In this document: positions 36,196 to 44,203 of the stretch, in pieces
Layout of the letters: each line of letters begins with the position of its first letter
Position numbering within the stretch: position 1 is the first letter of the stretch
Assembly (NCBI RefSeq): GCF_024320785.1
Contig: NZ_JANDBC010000003.1
Location: 124,001-188,000 of the forward strand
Reading direction: 5' to 3'
From: Gracilimonas sediminicola
GTDB taxonomy: Bacteria; Bacteroidota; Rhodothermia; Balneolales; Balneolaceae
DNA: 64,000 bases
Program-made: the position numbers and the translations under genes
The notes under the pieces: model-generated
Told to the model about the DNA's origin: nothing
Database searches by the model: none
Seen by the model: only the letters and a program-made list of their open reading frames with translations

Positions 36196-37263
36196 ATGGC
36201 ACGAAAACCAAACAGTAACCAGATTTATCAGCAGGTAGTCGGAGAAATTAACTCCGGTAACCTCAAACCCATCTACTATCTTTACGGAGAAGAGGATTTT
36301 TATCTGGACCAGCTGCTGGAACGGTTCTCGAAAATCATTCCCCCTGAGCAAAAAGATTTTAATTTCGATTTGCTATACGGACAGGAAGTTACGCCGGCAC
36401 AAGCTCTTTCCATTGCCCGAAGCTTCCCTATGATGGCCGAACGAAGAGTTCTCATTATCCGCAACTTCCTGCAATTAAGTAAGGGCGGGAGTGAAGACGG
36501 CTCACCGGCGGGGCACATAAATGATTTTATCTCTTATATAGAACAACCCAATCCCTCCACAATCCTGGTTTGTTTTGATACAAAAAAACCGGCAGGCAAT
36601 ACCAACATCGGTAAAGCCCTGAAAAAAGATAAGAAGGTTGGGTTCCATGAATTTGAACGCATGGCCGATTACCTGATCCCGGATTGGGTGATTGATTGGG
36701 TTCGTAGCCATCACTCCAAAGAAATTGAGCCGGCAGCAGCCCAGTTGTTGTCTCAGTTTGTTGGTAATAACCTGCAGTTACTGTCCACAGAAATAGATAA
36801 AGTGTGCACTTTTGTGGACACTTCTGATACCGTTTCAGAGGCCGATGTAAAAAAAATAATCGGCTCATATCGCGAATTTACGGCCATAGAGCTCAAAGAG
36901 GCCATTGTTAAGCGAAATCTGGAACAGTCGTTTTATATCTCGGAACAGATGTTGCAACACACTAAATCAGACACGGGAGAATTAATTCGTCTCGTGGGGT
37001 TCTTTAACAGTGTGTTTGTAAATATCTGGCAGATTTTGAGGCTCTCCGAAAAGGGGTTTGCTAAAAATCAGATCCAGAGCGAGTTAGGCATCGGCAGCAG
37101 CTGGTACTTTAACAAACTCTGGGAAGATGCCTCAGCTTTTCGCTACAGCGATATGCCCCGGATATTTGAAGCCTTGCTGGATGCAGATCGCTCCATCAAA
37201 GGGTTCAGCACTTTAGACTCCACTTCGATTTTATTCTTCCTGGTCAAGCGAATCATCGGGTAG
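36196..37263 (+). CDS. holA: DNA polymerase III, delta subunit
   Basis: A 355-residue clamp-loader subunit. Seen: PIYYLYGEEDFYLDQLLERF at the N-terminus (the delta family Y-L-x-G-x-x-x-x-L motif), ARSFPMMAERRVLIIRNF (the S.P.F..RRLV-type element), LLSQFVGNNLQLLSTEIDKVCTFV in domain II, and SSWYFNKLWEDASAF with LLDADRSIKGFST in the collar domain. The length fits the family. It precedes the sigma factor gene by 50 bases. Confidence 0.9.
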   Translation: MARKPNSNQIYQQVVGEINSGNLKPIYYLYGEEDFYLDQLLERFSKIIPPEQKDFNFDLLYGQEVTPAQALSIARSFPMMAERRVLIIRNFLQLSKGGSEDGSPAGHINDFISYIEQPNPSTILVCFDTKKPAGNTNIGKALKKDKKVGFHEFERMADYLIPDWVIDWVRSHHSKEIEPAAAQLLSQFVGNNLQLLSTEIDKVCTFVDTSDTVSEADVKKIIGSYREFTAIELKEAIVKRNLEQSFYISEQMLQHTKSDTGELIRLVGFFNSVFVNIWQILRLSEKGFAKNQIQSELGIGSSWYFNKLWEDASAFRYSDMPRIFEALLDADRSIKGFSTLDSTSILFFLVKRIIG

Positions 37264-37313
37264 TATCGATTCGCTCATCATAAGAATCGAAACTAAAATT
37301 GTGGAGTTTACTA

Positions 37314-37928
37314 ATGGAAGCGTTTCAAGCGGCATCGGTCAAAAACTATGACGACGAAGATTTAATGGAGTATTTCCAAAACGGAAAAGAACTGGCTTTT
37401 AATGAATTGGTGTACCGGTACCAGGATCGTCTTCACAACTTTTTGTATCGCTATACTCATAACCATCAGGACTGTGAAGACCTGGTGCAGGAAACGTTCC
37501 TGAGAGTTCACAAGAGCAAGCATTCTTACGAGCGTATTGCCAAATTTTCGACCTGGATGTACACCATTGCGCTGAACCTTGCCAAGAGTTTGTATAAAAA
37601 GAAGCAACGAATGTATAAGGTGTCAATTCACAAAGATGAATCTGACCCCGATGATCGAGAGCTTCTCCTGGAGGATGCTACTATCCTTCAGGACGATGCT
37701 CTTCATGAGAAATTATGCATGGAGCAACTGGAGAAAGCCCTGATGGAACTACCGGAAGATTTCCGCGAAGTAATCATACTCAGAGACCTTCAGCAACTTT
37801 CCTATGAAGAAATCTCTGATATCACGGACATTCCGATGGGAACTGTGAAATCACGAATTAACCGTGGAAGGGCTCAAATCCAGGCTTTAATCAAAGATTA
37901 TGTGCAGCTGGGAACAAATGCTGCATAA
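37314..37928 (+). CDS. ECF-type sigma-70 factor
   Basis: A 204-residue sigma factor. The ATG at 37314 is preferred over the in-frame TTG at 37299, since GTGGAG lies just upstream. Sigma region 2 (about 10-80) shows LAFNELVYRYQDRLHNFLYRY, CEDLVQETFLRVHK and FSTWMYTIALNLAKS. Region 4 (about 135-190) shows ELPEDFREVIILRDLQQLSYEEISDITDIPMGTVKSRINRG. The family acts with an anti-sigma partner, and a short candidate lies 43 bases downstream. Target promoters are unknown. Confidence 0.92.
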   Translation: MEAFQAASVKNYDDEDLMEYFQNGKELAFNELVYRYQDRLHNFLYRYTHNHQDCEDLVQETFLRVHKSKHSYERIAKFSTWMYTIALNLAKSLYKKKQRMYKVSIHKDESDPDDRELLLEDATILQDDALHEKLCMEQLEKALMELPEDFREVIILRDLQQLSYEEISDITDIPMGTVKSRINRGRAQIQALIKDYVQLGTNAA

Positions 37929-37936
37929 TTGAATTA

Positions 37937-37971
37937 AAGGGGAGTGAAGACTCATTTAGCAAACTCCCCTT
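37937..37971 (+). promoter_or_regulatory. Hairpin between sigma gene and putative anti-sigma start codon
   Basis: AAGGGGAGT and ACTCCCCTT form a perfect nine-pair stem whose 3' arm ends immediately before the ATG at 37972. The only Shine-Dalgarno-like run (AAGGGGAG) is locked in the 5' arm, 26 bases upstream. There is no T run, so it looks like a translational control element rather than a terminator. Confidence 0.55.
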
Positions 37972-38208
37972 ATGGATAATTTTTTAGACAAAGAATACCA
38001 TCCGGTAATAGAAGATTTCATCACCGATTATGTGGACGATGAAATGGGCTCGGTCGAGAGAGCTACTTTTGAAGAAGTGCTGGTTCATGATGATGACCTT
38101 CGTGAACTGGCATTTTCTGCGAAAGAAGGAAAAAAACTGCTTTCACAGTTCAGGGAAGTGAAAGCCGGAGAAGATTTCATGGAAAAGCTGATGAAGAAAA
38201 TCAGTTAA
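37972..38208 (+). CDS. Short putative anti-sigma factor
   Basis: A 78-residue acidic helical protein directly downstream of the ECF sigma gene. Its pattern (DFITDYVDDEMGSVERATFEEVLVHDDDLRELAF) resembles the N-terminal helix bundle of anti-sigma factors: 'Y.D.E....E...FE..L..D..L...' is the zinc-finger-free version of the domain. The Cys/His zinc site and the membrane anchor of typical members are absent, so it is soluble and short. The role is inferred from position and this weak similarity. A hairpin precedes its start codon. Its stop is adjacent to that of the convergent next gene. Confidence 0.65.
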   Translation: MDNFLDKEYHPVIEDFITDYVDDEMGSVERATFEEVLVHDDDLRELAFSAKEGKKLLSQFREVKAGEDFMEKLMKKIS

Positions 38209-38823
38209 TCAAAAGCTCAGTGATACACTTATTCCCGGAGCTTTTTCTTTTGGGAAATAAGTGGGAGCGAAGGTGAAAAAAGGCTTTTCATATTCACTAT
38301 TGTACTCTCGTACATTCTCTGCTGATTTAAAATAATCGTGTACCCAGCTGTAGAGAATAATTCCTGCTCCGCCGATTACCAGACTTTTCGGGAAAAAACC
38401 GATGCTACGGTCTCCATCATCCGAATGAGGGGAAAAGATATATTCAAAAAGTCCTAAATAAGTTCCTACTACCATCAGTCCAAAGCCACCAGAACGGAGG
38501 CTTATTCCCTTAACTACAGATTCAAAGTTTTCGGCATATACGTTTCCTGCTGAAGGGCCAAAGACAATTCCTGTTGTAATCATGATAAAGCCGAAATCTG
38601 ATTTTCTGAAAACAGAACCAATCAAAATGGCTGCCGATGGAACAGCAACGGTTAACATTTTTGCTGTTTTTTCACTCTTAGGCTTAAATGATATTAATTC
38701 ATCCGGAGGAGGAGGGGGAACTTGATTAACACTGGGTTTTTCATCAACAAGAGGATTGTATTGTGCAGTTGCTAAAACAGGCAGAAGTATTGCAACAAGT
38801 AAAGGGATTATAAGTCTCTCCAT
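38209..38823 (-). CDS. Exported membrane protein of unknown function
   Basis: A 204-residue protein with a signal peptide (MERLIIPLLVAILLPVLATAQ), then a Pro-rich segment (VNQVPPPPPDELI) and about three hydrophobic helices near residues 60-125 and 145-160 with Gly-rich patterns. The C-terminus ends in alternating aromatic/aliphatic residues (ISVSLSF), a pattern seen in outer-membrane beta-strands, but the middle looks helical. No family is recognised. Its stop abuts that of the anti-sigma-like gene on the other strand. Confidence 0.7.
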   Translation of the reverse strand: MERLIIPLLVAILLPVLATAQYNPLVDEKPSVNQVPPPPPDELISFKPKSEKTAKMLTVAVPSAAILIGSVFRKSDFGFIMITTGIVFGPSAGNVYAENFESVVKGISLRSGGFGLMVVGTYLGLFEYIFSPHSDDGDRSIGFFPKSLVIGGAGIILYSWVHDYFKSAENVREYNSEYEKPFFTFAPTYFPKEKAPGISVSLSF

Positions 38824-38964
38824 AACATCACCATGTTGTTTAAATCAATACCAAGATATTAATTCACTGAAAAGAATCCACCCGGTACGGGAAATTATTG
38901 GATGGTGAAACTCTGCTTAAAATCACTTTACTTAGAGCCAATCATTAACTAAAAAAAAATTCCC

Positions 38965-39873
38965 TTGGCCTCAGGTTCAAAAAAAGTTATTTATGCCGCT
39001 CTCATCGGTAATGGACTCATTTCAATCACTAAATTTATCGCTGCTGTAATTACCGGCAGTTCGGCCATGATGTCGGAGGGGATCCATTCGGTGGTTGATA
39101 CCGGAAATCAGGTTCTGCTGCTGATGGGATTGAAGAAAGCCGAAAAGCCGGCCGACGCCGACTTTCCTTTTGGTCATGGTAAGGAAGTCTATTTCTGGAG
39201 TTTTGTGGTGGCTATCATGATTTTTGCAGTGGGTTCCGGTATTTCCATTTATGAAGGAATTCACAGCCTGTCCGATCCCCATGAAATTACCAACCCCATG
39301 GTGAATTACATTGTGCTGGGGCTGGCCATGATTTTTGAAGCCTTCGCCTGGTATTTTGCCTGGAAAGAGTTCAATAAGACCAAAGGCGACCGAAGTTATT
39401 ACGAAGCCGTCCGCAAAGAAAAAGACCCAACTACTTTTGTGGTTCTGTTTGAAGATTCCGCCGCTATGCTGGGACTAATGGTGGCTTTCGTTGGGGTATT
39501 TCTTTCTCAGGTTACCGGTATACTCATCTTTGATGGAATAGCGTCTATCGTTATTGGAGTGATTTTAGGCGGAACTGCAATCTGGCTGGCCCATGAAACC
39601 AAAGGGCTGCTGATTGGTGAGAGTGCCGACCGTGAAATAATAGAAAGCATACAGAAAATGGGGAATGCAATGAACTCCATCCACATGGTGAAAGAAGTGC
39701 TTACGTTACACATGGGGCCTCAGTACATTTTGGTAACGATTAACGCTGATTTTGTATCTGAGTTGAATTCGGATCAGGTTGAGTCGGGCACGGCAGAACT
39801 ATCTACGGAGATTAAGAAAATGTACCCACGTGTGAAGCGGGTTTTTATTGAAGCTGAAGGGGATTCTAAATAA
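38965..39873 (+). CDS. Cation diffusion facilitator transporter
   Basis: A 302-residue metal/proton antiporter of the CDF family, exporting Zn, Co or Fe type ions. The start is TTG; the next in-frame ATG is inside TM2, so TTG must be used. Six TM segments span about residues 5-215, with the metal site residues in SEGIHSVVDTGNQ (TM2 His/Asp) and FEDSAAMLGL (TM5). PFGHGKEVYFWSFVVAIMIF identifies the ZnT9-like subgroup. The C-terminal cytoplasmic ferredoxin-like domain (about 220-302) ends KRVFIEAEG. The 3' end overlaps the convergent PycTM-like gene by eight bases. Confidence 0.9.
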   Translation: MASGSKKVIYAALIGNGLISITKFIAAVITGSSAMMSEGIHSVVDTGNQVLLLMGLKKAEKPADADFPFGHGKEVYFWSFVVAIMIFAVGSGISIYEGIHSLSDPHEITNPMVNYIVLGLAMIFEAFAWYFAWKEFNKTKGDRSYYEAVRKEKDPTTFVVLFEDSAAMLGLMVAFVGVFLSQVTGILIFDGIASIVIGVILGGTAIWLAHETKGLLIGESADREIIESIQKMGNAMNSIHMVKEVLTLHMGPQYILVTINADFVSELNSDQVESGTAELSTEIKKMYPRVKRVFIEAEGDSK

Positions 39874-40348
39874 GTACGATAAAGAAAAAGATAATCTGTA
39901 CACAAAGGGTGTAGAAGGAATAATTGTAGTACCGGTATTTCTTGTTGGCTATAGAAGAAATTTCATAGATCTGATGGAGCAGGTCGCTTTGCAATTCTTC
40001 ATCCGAAGCTTCCCGAAAATCAGCTGCATAGGCCGCTCGGTTCGGCCTTGAGATAATATCCTGATGATATACAAGCCTTGAGGTATCATTACCGCCATGA
40101 GTAGTTTTTCGGGGCTTGATGGTCAGCGAGGCAAAAGCCAAAAAGAGCACAAAGGAACCCATAAACAAAATTTCGGAAATATTGATGGTTTCCAGCGTTT
40201 TGGATTCAGTAAGTATAAAAGTAGCCGCCACACTACTTACCAGGAATAAATACCGGATTTTGTTATCCGCTAATTTGATGAGCTCTTGTTGGTGAAGGAA
40301 AATATTCCAGCTGTAATTGAGTCGGTCAATGCTCTTTGTATTTTCCAT
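39866..40348 (-). CDS. Pycsar-effector-like membrane protein (PycTM/DUF5706)
   Basis: A 160-residue protein. The ATG at 40348 (AGGGATC upstream) is preferred over an in-frame TTG at 40375. Layout: an N-terminal helix with WNIFLHQQELIKLADNKIRY, TM1 near 35-50, TM2 near 60-78, a cytoplasmic helical part with DFREASDEELQSDLLHQIYEI and IANKKYRYYN, and TM3 at the C-terminus. The W...EL..LADNK start, two N-terminal TMs, the 'S.EEL..DL..QI...S.IA..KY' helix and a last TM match the Pycsar effector TM domain family. Known members respond to cyclic CMP/UMP made by an adjacent cyclase and disrupt the membrane during phage infection. No cyclase gene is nearby; it is the last gene of the polyamine/E1 operon. 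Confidence 0.72.
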   Translation of the reverse strand: MENTKSIDRLNYSWNIFLHQQELIKLADNKIRYLFLVSSVAATFILTESKTLETINISEILFMGSFVLFLAFASLTIKPRKTTHGGNDTSRLVYHQDIISRPNRAAYAADFREASDEELQSDLLHQIYEISSIANKKYRYYNYSFYTLCVQIIFFFIVLI

Positions 40349-40364
40349 AATGTTGGATCCCTGT

Positions 40365-42347
40365 TTAGTATTCAATGAGTTTACTAATCAACTTGTCCAG
40401 TTTTGAATGGGCCATGTAGCCGCCTTCAAGTCCTTTATCGTGGGGGATGGGCATGTCTAAGGAAGCACAACGCATTACAGGTGCATCCAGCCATTCAAAA
40501 CATTCCTCAGAAATGATTGCGGAGATTTCGCTCAATGGTCCCAGCGTGAGCGAAGGTTCCTGCAACAGTAAAACTTTTCCTGTTTTCTGAACCGATTCCC
40601 GAATAGCCTCTTTATCCAGAGGAAGGAGGGTGCGTAAATCAAGCACTTCCAGTGAAATACCTTTTTTGTTATATGATTCAGCCACAGAAAGTGCCCATTG
40701 AACACCCATTCCATAGGTGATGATGGTTGCATCCGAACCCTCATTTCGGACTTTAGCTTTCCCCAGAGGTTCATAGTTAGCGGTATCAGGGATGTGGGCC
40801 TTTAAGCTTCGATATAGCTTTTTATGCTCAAAAAACAACACCGGATTAGGATCGTGAAGGGAGCTGTACATCAAATTCATGGCATCTTCCACCGTGCCGG
40901 GCACCACAACTTTCAGCCCCGGAATTTGCATAAACCAGCCTTCAACCGATTGAGAATGAAAAGGCCCGGCTCCAACTCCTCCGCCATGCGGCGCACGAAT
41001 GGTGATATTGAGAGGAGGAGACCAGCGATAATGTGTTTTTGCGATGTTGTTCACAATTTGATTGAATCCACAGGAAATGAAATCGGCAAATTGCATTTCC
41101 ACCACGGGTTTAAAATCCGCCAGCGCCAATCCCAGGGCAGCGCCTAAAGCACCGGATTCAATAATCGGCGTATTTCTGACTCTCTGATGCCCGAACTGCT
41201 CTAAAAAACCTTCCGTAATTTTAAACACGCCACCATACTCGGCAATATCCTGTCCCATGATGACGAACTTACTGTCTTCTTCAAAAGCTTGACGTAATGA
41301 TGCCTGAATGGCATCCACGAAGCGATGTTCGTAGGTAACTCCATCTTTATGCGGAGGGGTATCATAGGGCTGAGGGGCATACACTCTTCCAAGCTCCCTT
41401 TCTTCATCAAATTCAGGATCAGGTGCTGCCAAAGCTTTGTTAAGATCCTCCTTAAAGGACTCGTCAATTTCTTTGGTAACCTTTTCAAGCTCGCCCTGGG
41501 TGAACAAGCCTTCGGATTCCATATACAGCTCAAACCGATGAATCGGGTCTTTTTCTGCCCAATTTTCAAATAATACATCCGGTACATAATGCGTCCCTGA
41601 AGCTTCTTCATGACCACGCATGCGAAATGTATTAGCTTCAATGAGTACCGGTTCACCCTTTAATGCCAATTCCCTTGCTTTACCAACCGTATTCATGACC
41701 TCAAAGATATTGTTGCCATCAATATTGAAACCATGCATGCCATAGCCTTTGGCGCGATCAGATAAATGCTCACAGGCAAATTGTTCGGAAGTTGGAGTGG
41801 AAAGTCCGTACCCGTTATTCTCAATAATAAATACCACCGGCAGTTTCCATACGGCAGCTAAGTTCAGGGCTTCATGAAAATCACCTTCACTGGTGGCTCC
41901 ATCACCACAGAAAGAGAATGCAACGGCATTTTCATCCCGCATTTTCATTGCCAGGGCCAGTCCGTCAGCAACGGGCATCATGGCGGCCAGGTGAGATATC
42001 ATCCCAATAATTTTGTGCTCGGGAATTCCAAAATGGAAGGAACGATCCCGTCCCTGAGTAAATCCGTCAGCCTTGCCAAATAACTGGCAAAAAAGAGGGT
42101 AGAAGGGAACATTTCGAGCCGTAAACACTCCCAGGTTGCGGTGCATGGGAAGGATATAGTCATCAGGCTCTGAGGAGAGTGAAACTCCAACCCCAACTGC
42201 TTCCTGGCCTATTCCCGAGAACCATTTACTGATCTTATTCTGCCGGAGCAGCATCAGCATTCGTTCTTCGATGCGCCTGGGCAGCATCAGGTTTTTATAG
42301 ATGTATAAAGCTGTTTCTGCAGAGATCTTTTTATCAGTAATAGCCAC
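40365..42347 (-). CDS. Fused 2-oxoacid dehydrogenase E1 alpha/beta
   Basis: A 660-residue thiamine-diphosphate enzyme in which the alpha chain (about 1-330) and beta chain (about 340-660) of a 2-oxoacid dehydrogenase E1 are one polypeptide. The alpha half has HRNLGVFTARNVPFYPLF, the TPP motif GDGATSEGDFHEA (148-160) ending at ENNGYGLSTPT (NN at 177-178), and MRGHEEASGTHYVPD. The beta half has DIAEYGGVFKITEGFLEQFG, VRNTPIIESGALGAALGLAL and APHGGGVGAGPFHSQS. It starts with GTG 24 bases after the DHS-like gene. The substrate (pyruvate or branched-chain oxoacid) cannot be told; no E2 or E3 genes are in the window. Confidence 0.92.
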   Translation of the reverse strand: MAITDKKISAETALYIYKNLMLPRRIEERMLMLLRQNKISKWFSGIGQEAVGVGVSLSSEPDDYILPMHRNLGVFTARNVPFYPLFCQLFGKADGFTQGRDRSFHFGIPEHKIIGMISHLAAMMPVADGLALAMKMRDENAVAFSFCGDGATSEGDFHEALNLAAVWKLPVVFIIENNGYGLSTPTSEQFACEHLSDRAKGYGMHGFNIDGNNIFEVMNTVGKARELALKGEPVLIEANTFRMRGHEEASGTHYVPDVLFENWAEKDPIHRFELYMESEGLFTQGELEKVTKEIDESFKEDLNKALAAPDPEFDEERELGRVYAPQPYDTPPHKDGVTYEHRFVDAIQASLRQAFEEDSKFVIMGQDIAEYGGVFKITEGFLEQFGHQRVRNTPIIESGALGAALGLALADFKPVVEMQFADFISCGFNQIVNNIAKTHYRWSPPLNITIRAPHGGGVGAGPFHSQSVEGWFMQIPGLKVVVPGTVEDAMNLMYSSLHDPNPVLFFEHKKLYRSLKAHIPDTANYEPLGKAKVRNEGSDATIITYGMGVQWALSVAESYNKKGISLEVLDLRTLLPLDKEAIRESVQKTGKVLLLQEPSLTLGPLSEISAIISEECFEWLDAPVMRCASLDMPIPHDKGLEGGYMAHSKLDKLISKLIEY

Positions 42348-42371
42348 GCAGTAAGATGATTAATTAGCAGG

Positions 42372-43346
42372 TTACCAACCCAACAGATAAGCAAAAATAA
42401 GCGGAGCTACAATAGTAGCATCAGATTCTATTATGAACTTTGGCGTGTCTATTCCAAGTTTGCCCCAGGTTATTTTTTCGTTAGGAACGGCTCCAGAGTA
42501 TGAACCGTAACTGGTGGTGGAATCACTGATTTGGCAAAAGTAGGACCAAAGCGGTACATCTGATTTCCCTAAATCCTGCTCAATCATAGGTACTACACAA
42601 ATGGGGAAGTCGCCGGCAATTCCGCCTCCGATTTGGAAAAAACCAACTCCGTTGTCTGAGTTGTTCAGGTACCAATCAGACAAATACATCATGTATTCTA
42701 TGCCTGACTTAATCGCGATTGGCTTTGTGCGGCCCTCAATACAGTGAGAGGCAAAGAAATTACCGCAGGTGGAATCTTCCCAACCGGGAACAATCACAGG
42801 GATATTCTTCTCCGCTGCTGCCATAAGCCACGAATTTTTAGGATCAATCTGGTAGGAATCTTCAAGGTCTCCGCTTAAAAGCAGATCATAAAAATACTCA
42901 TGGGGAAAGTGTCGGTTTCCTTCTTCGGTTGCCTTTACCCAGCGCTTCACCAAATGATCTTCAATACGGCGCATGGCTTCTTCTTCTGGGATGCAGGTAT
43001 CGGTGACGCGGTTAAAATGTTGATCGAGGAGGTCTTGCTCATCCTGTGGACTCAAATCCCGGTAATTGGGAATGCGTTTGTAATGATCATGAGCCACCAG
43101 ATTGAATACATCTTCTTCCAGGTTAGCTCCAGTGCAGGTGATGATATGCACCTTATCCTCCCGAATCATTTCAGCCAGCGAAAGGCCTAATTCTGCAGAA
43201 CTCATAGCTCCGGCAAGGGTGATCATCATCTTGGAGCCGGACTGTAGCTGATCTTCATAGGCTTTGGCTGCATCAACTACAGAAGCGGCGTTAAAGTGCC
43301 GGAAATGATAGGTTAGGAATTCAGAAACAGGTCCTTTGTTACTCAT
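42372..43346 (-). CDS. Deoxyhypusine synthase-like enzyme of a polyamine operon
   Basis: A 324-residue NAD-dependent protein of the deoxyhypusine synthase (DHS) superfamily. Seen: MITLAGAMSSAELGLSLAEMI, IITCTGANLEEDVFNLVAHDHY, VIVPGWEDSTCGNFFASHC, and SGAVPNEKITWGKLG, whose Lys296 matches the catalytic Lys of DHS. In eukaryotes and archaea DHS transfers the aminobutyl group of spermidine to eIF5A; most bacteria lack eIF5A, and some DHS relatives instead make homospermidine. Here it follows arginine decarboxylase and agmatinase with a four-base ATGA overlap, so it likely uses putrescine or a related polyamine. The acceptor is not known. Confidence 0.88.
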   Translation of the reverse strand: MSNKGPVSEFLTYHFRHFNAASVVDAAKAYEDQLQSGSKMMITLAGAMSSAELGLSLAEMIREDKVHIITCTGANLEEDVFNLVAHDHYKRIPNYRDLSPQDEQDLLDQHFNRVTDTCIPEEEAMRRIEDHLVKRWVKATEEGNRHFPHEYFYDLLLSGDLEDSYQIDPKNSWLMAAAEKNIPVIVPGWEDSTCGNFFASHCIEGRTKPIAIKSGIEYMMYLSDWYLNNSDNGVGFFQIGGGIAGDFPICVVPMIEQDLGKSDVPLWSYFCQISDSTTSYGSYSGAVPNEKITWGKLGIDTPKFIIESDATIVAPLIFAYLLGW

Positions 43347-44203
43347 GAGTTGGAAAATTTATAGCTTAGCATTTTATAGTAAAGTTTGGCCGCCAAAAAC
43401 TGCGGTGCCGTGAGTCCTTCAATAGGGGCAAGTTCCACAATATCGAAGCCCAGTACATTTTTTTGTTGAAATACTTTCTTGAGGTATCGGATTGTCGTGT
43501 TCCAGTCCAGCCCGCCAGGCTCTGGAGTTCCGGTTGCCGGCATGATGGAAGGATCAAATACATCCAGGTCTAAGGTGATGTACACTTTATCAGTCATTTT
43601 GGTAATAGAATCATCCATCCAGTCGGTCTGACCATACATGTCTTCAGCAAAATAGCATTTATTGCGATCCAGGTATTTAAGTTCTTCCGAATCCATACTT
43701 CGGATGCCCACCTGAACCAGGTTTGCATTTTGGGACGCATCATATACTGCACAAGCATGATTATAAGGCGAACCGTGAAATTGAGAACGCAGATCGGTAT
43801 GTGCATCCAGCTGAAGGATGGTGATATCGGGGTAGGCTTCGTAAAAAGCTTTGATGATCCCGATGCTAACCGAATGTTCTCCCCCGAAGAAGGTGAGAAA
43901 TTTTTCTTTTGTCAGAAGTTCTTTTGTGCCCTTATAAACGGCTTCAAACATCGCTTCCGGGGAGGATTTCTCCAGTATAGGGTCCAGAATGTGTACGCCT
44001 TGTTTATAGACCTCACTATCCGTCTCGATATCATAAATCTCCATGTTTTCAGCAGCATCCAGAAAGGCTTCAAAGCCCTGATCGGCTCCTTTCCCCCAGG
44101 TACTGGTTCCATCGTAAGGGATAGACTGTAAAAGTACGTTGGCTCGATCAAAGGCATTATGATCTCCTTCAATTCCAGCAAAAATTGGGTTATTCTTAGT
44201 CAT
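43343..44203 (-). CDS. speB: Agmatinase
   Basis: A 286-residue ureohydrolase producing putrescine and urea from agmatine. The binuclear manganese site is complete: FGGEHSVSIG, LDAHTDLRSQFHG and ITLDLDVFDPSIMPATGTPEPGG. The last motif plus ELAPIEGLTAPQFLAAKL are typical of SpeB. It overlaps the end of the arginine decarboxylase gene by eight bases, consistent with making putrescine from arginine via agmatine. Confidence 0.93.
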   Translation of the reverse strand: MTKNNPIFAGIEGDHNAFDRANVLLQSIPYDGTSTWGKGADQGFEAFLDAAENMEIYDIETDSEVYKQGVHILDPILEKSSPEAMFEAVYKGTKELLTKEKFLTFFGGEHSVSIGIIKAFYEAYPDITILQLDAHTDLRSQFHGSPYNHACAVYDASQNANLVQVGIRSMDSEELKYLDRNKCYFAEDMYGQTDWMDDSITKMTDKVYITLDLDVFDPSIMPATGTPEPGGLDWNTTIRYLKKVFQQKNVLGFDIVELAPIEGLTAPQFLAAKLYYKMLSYKFSNS

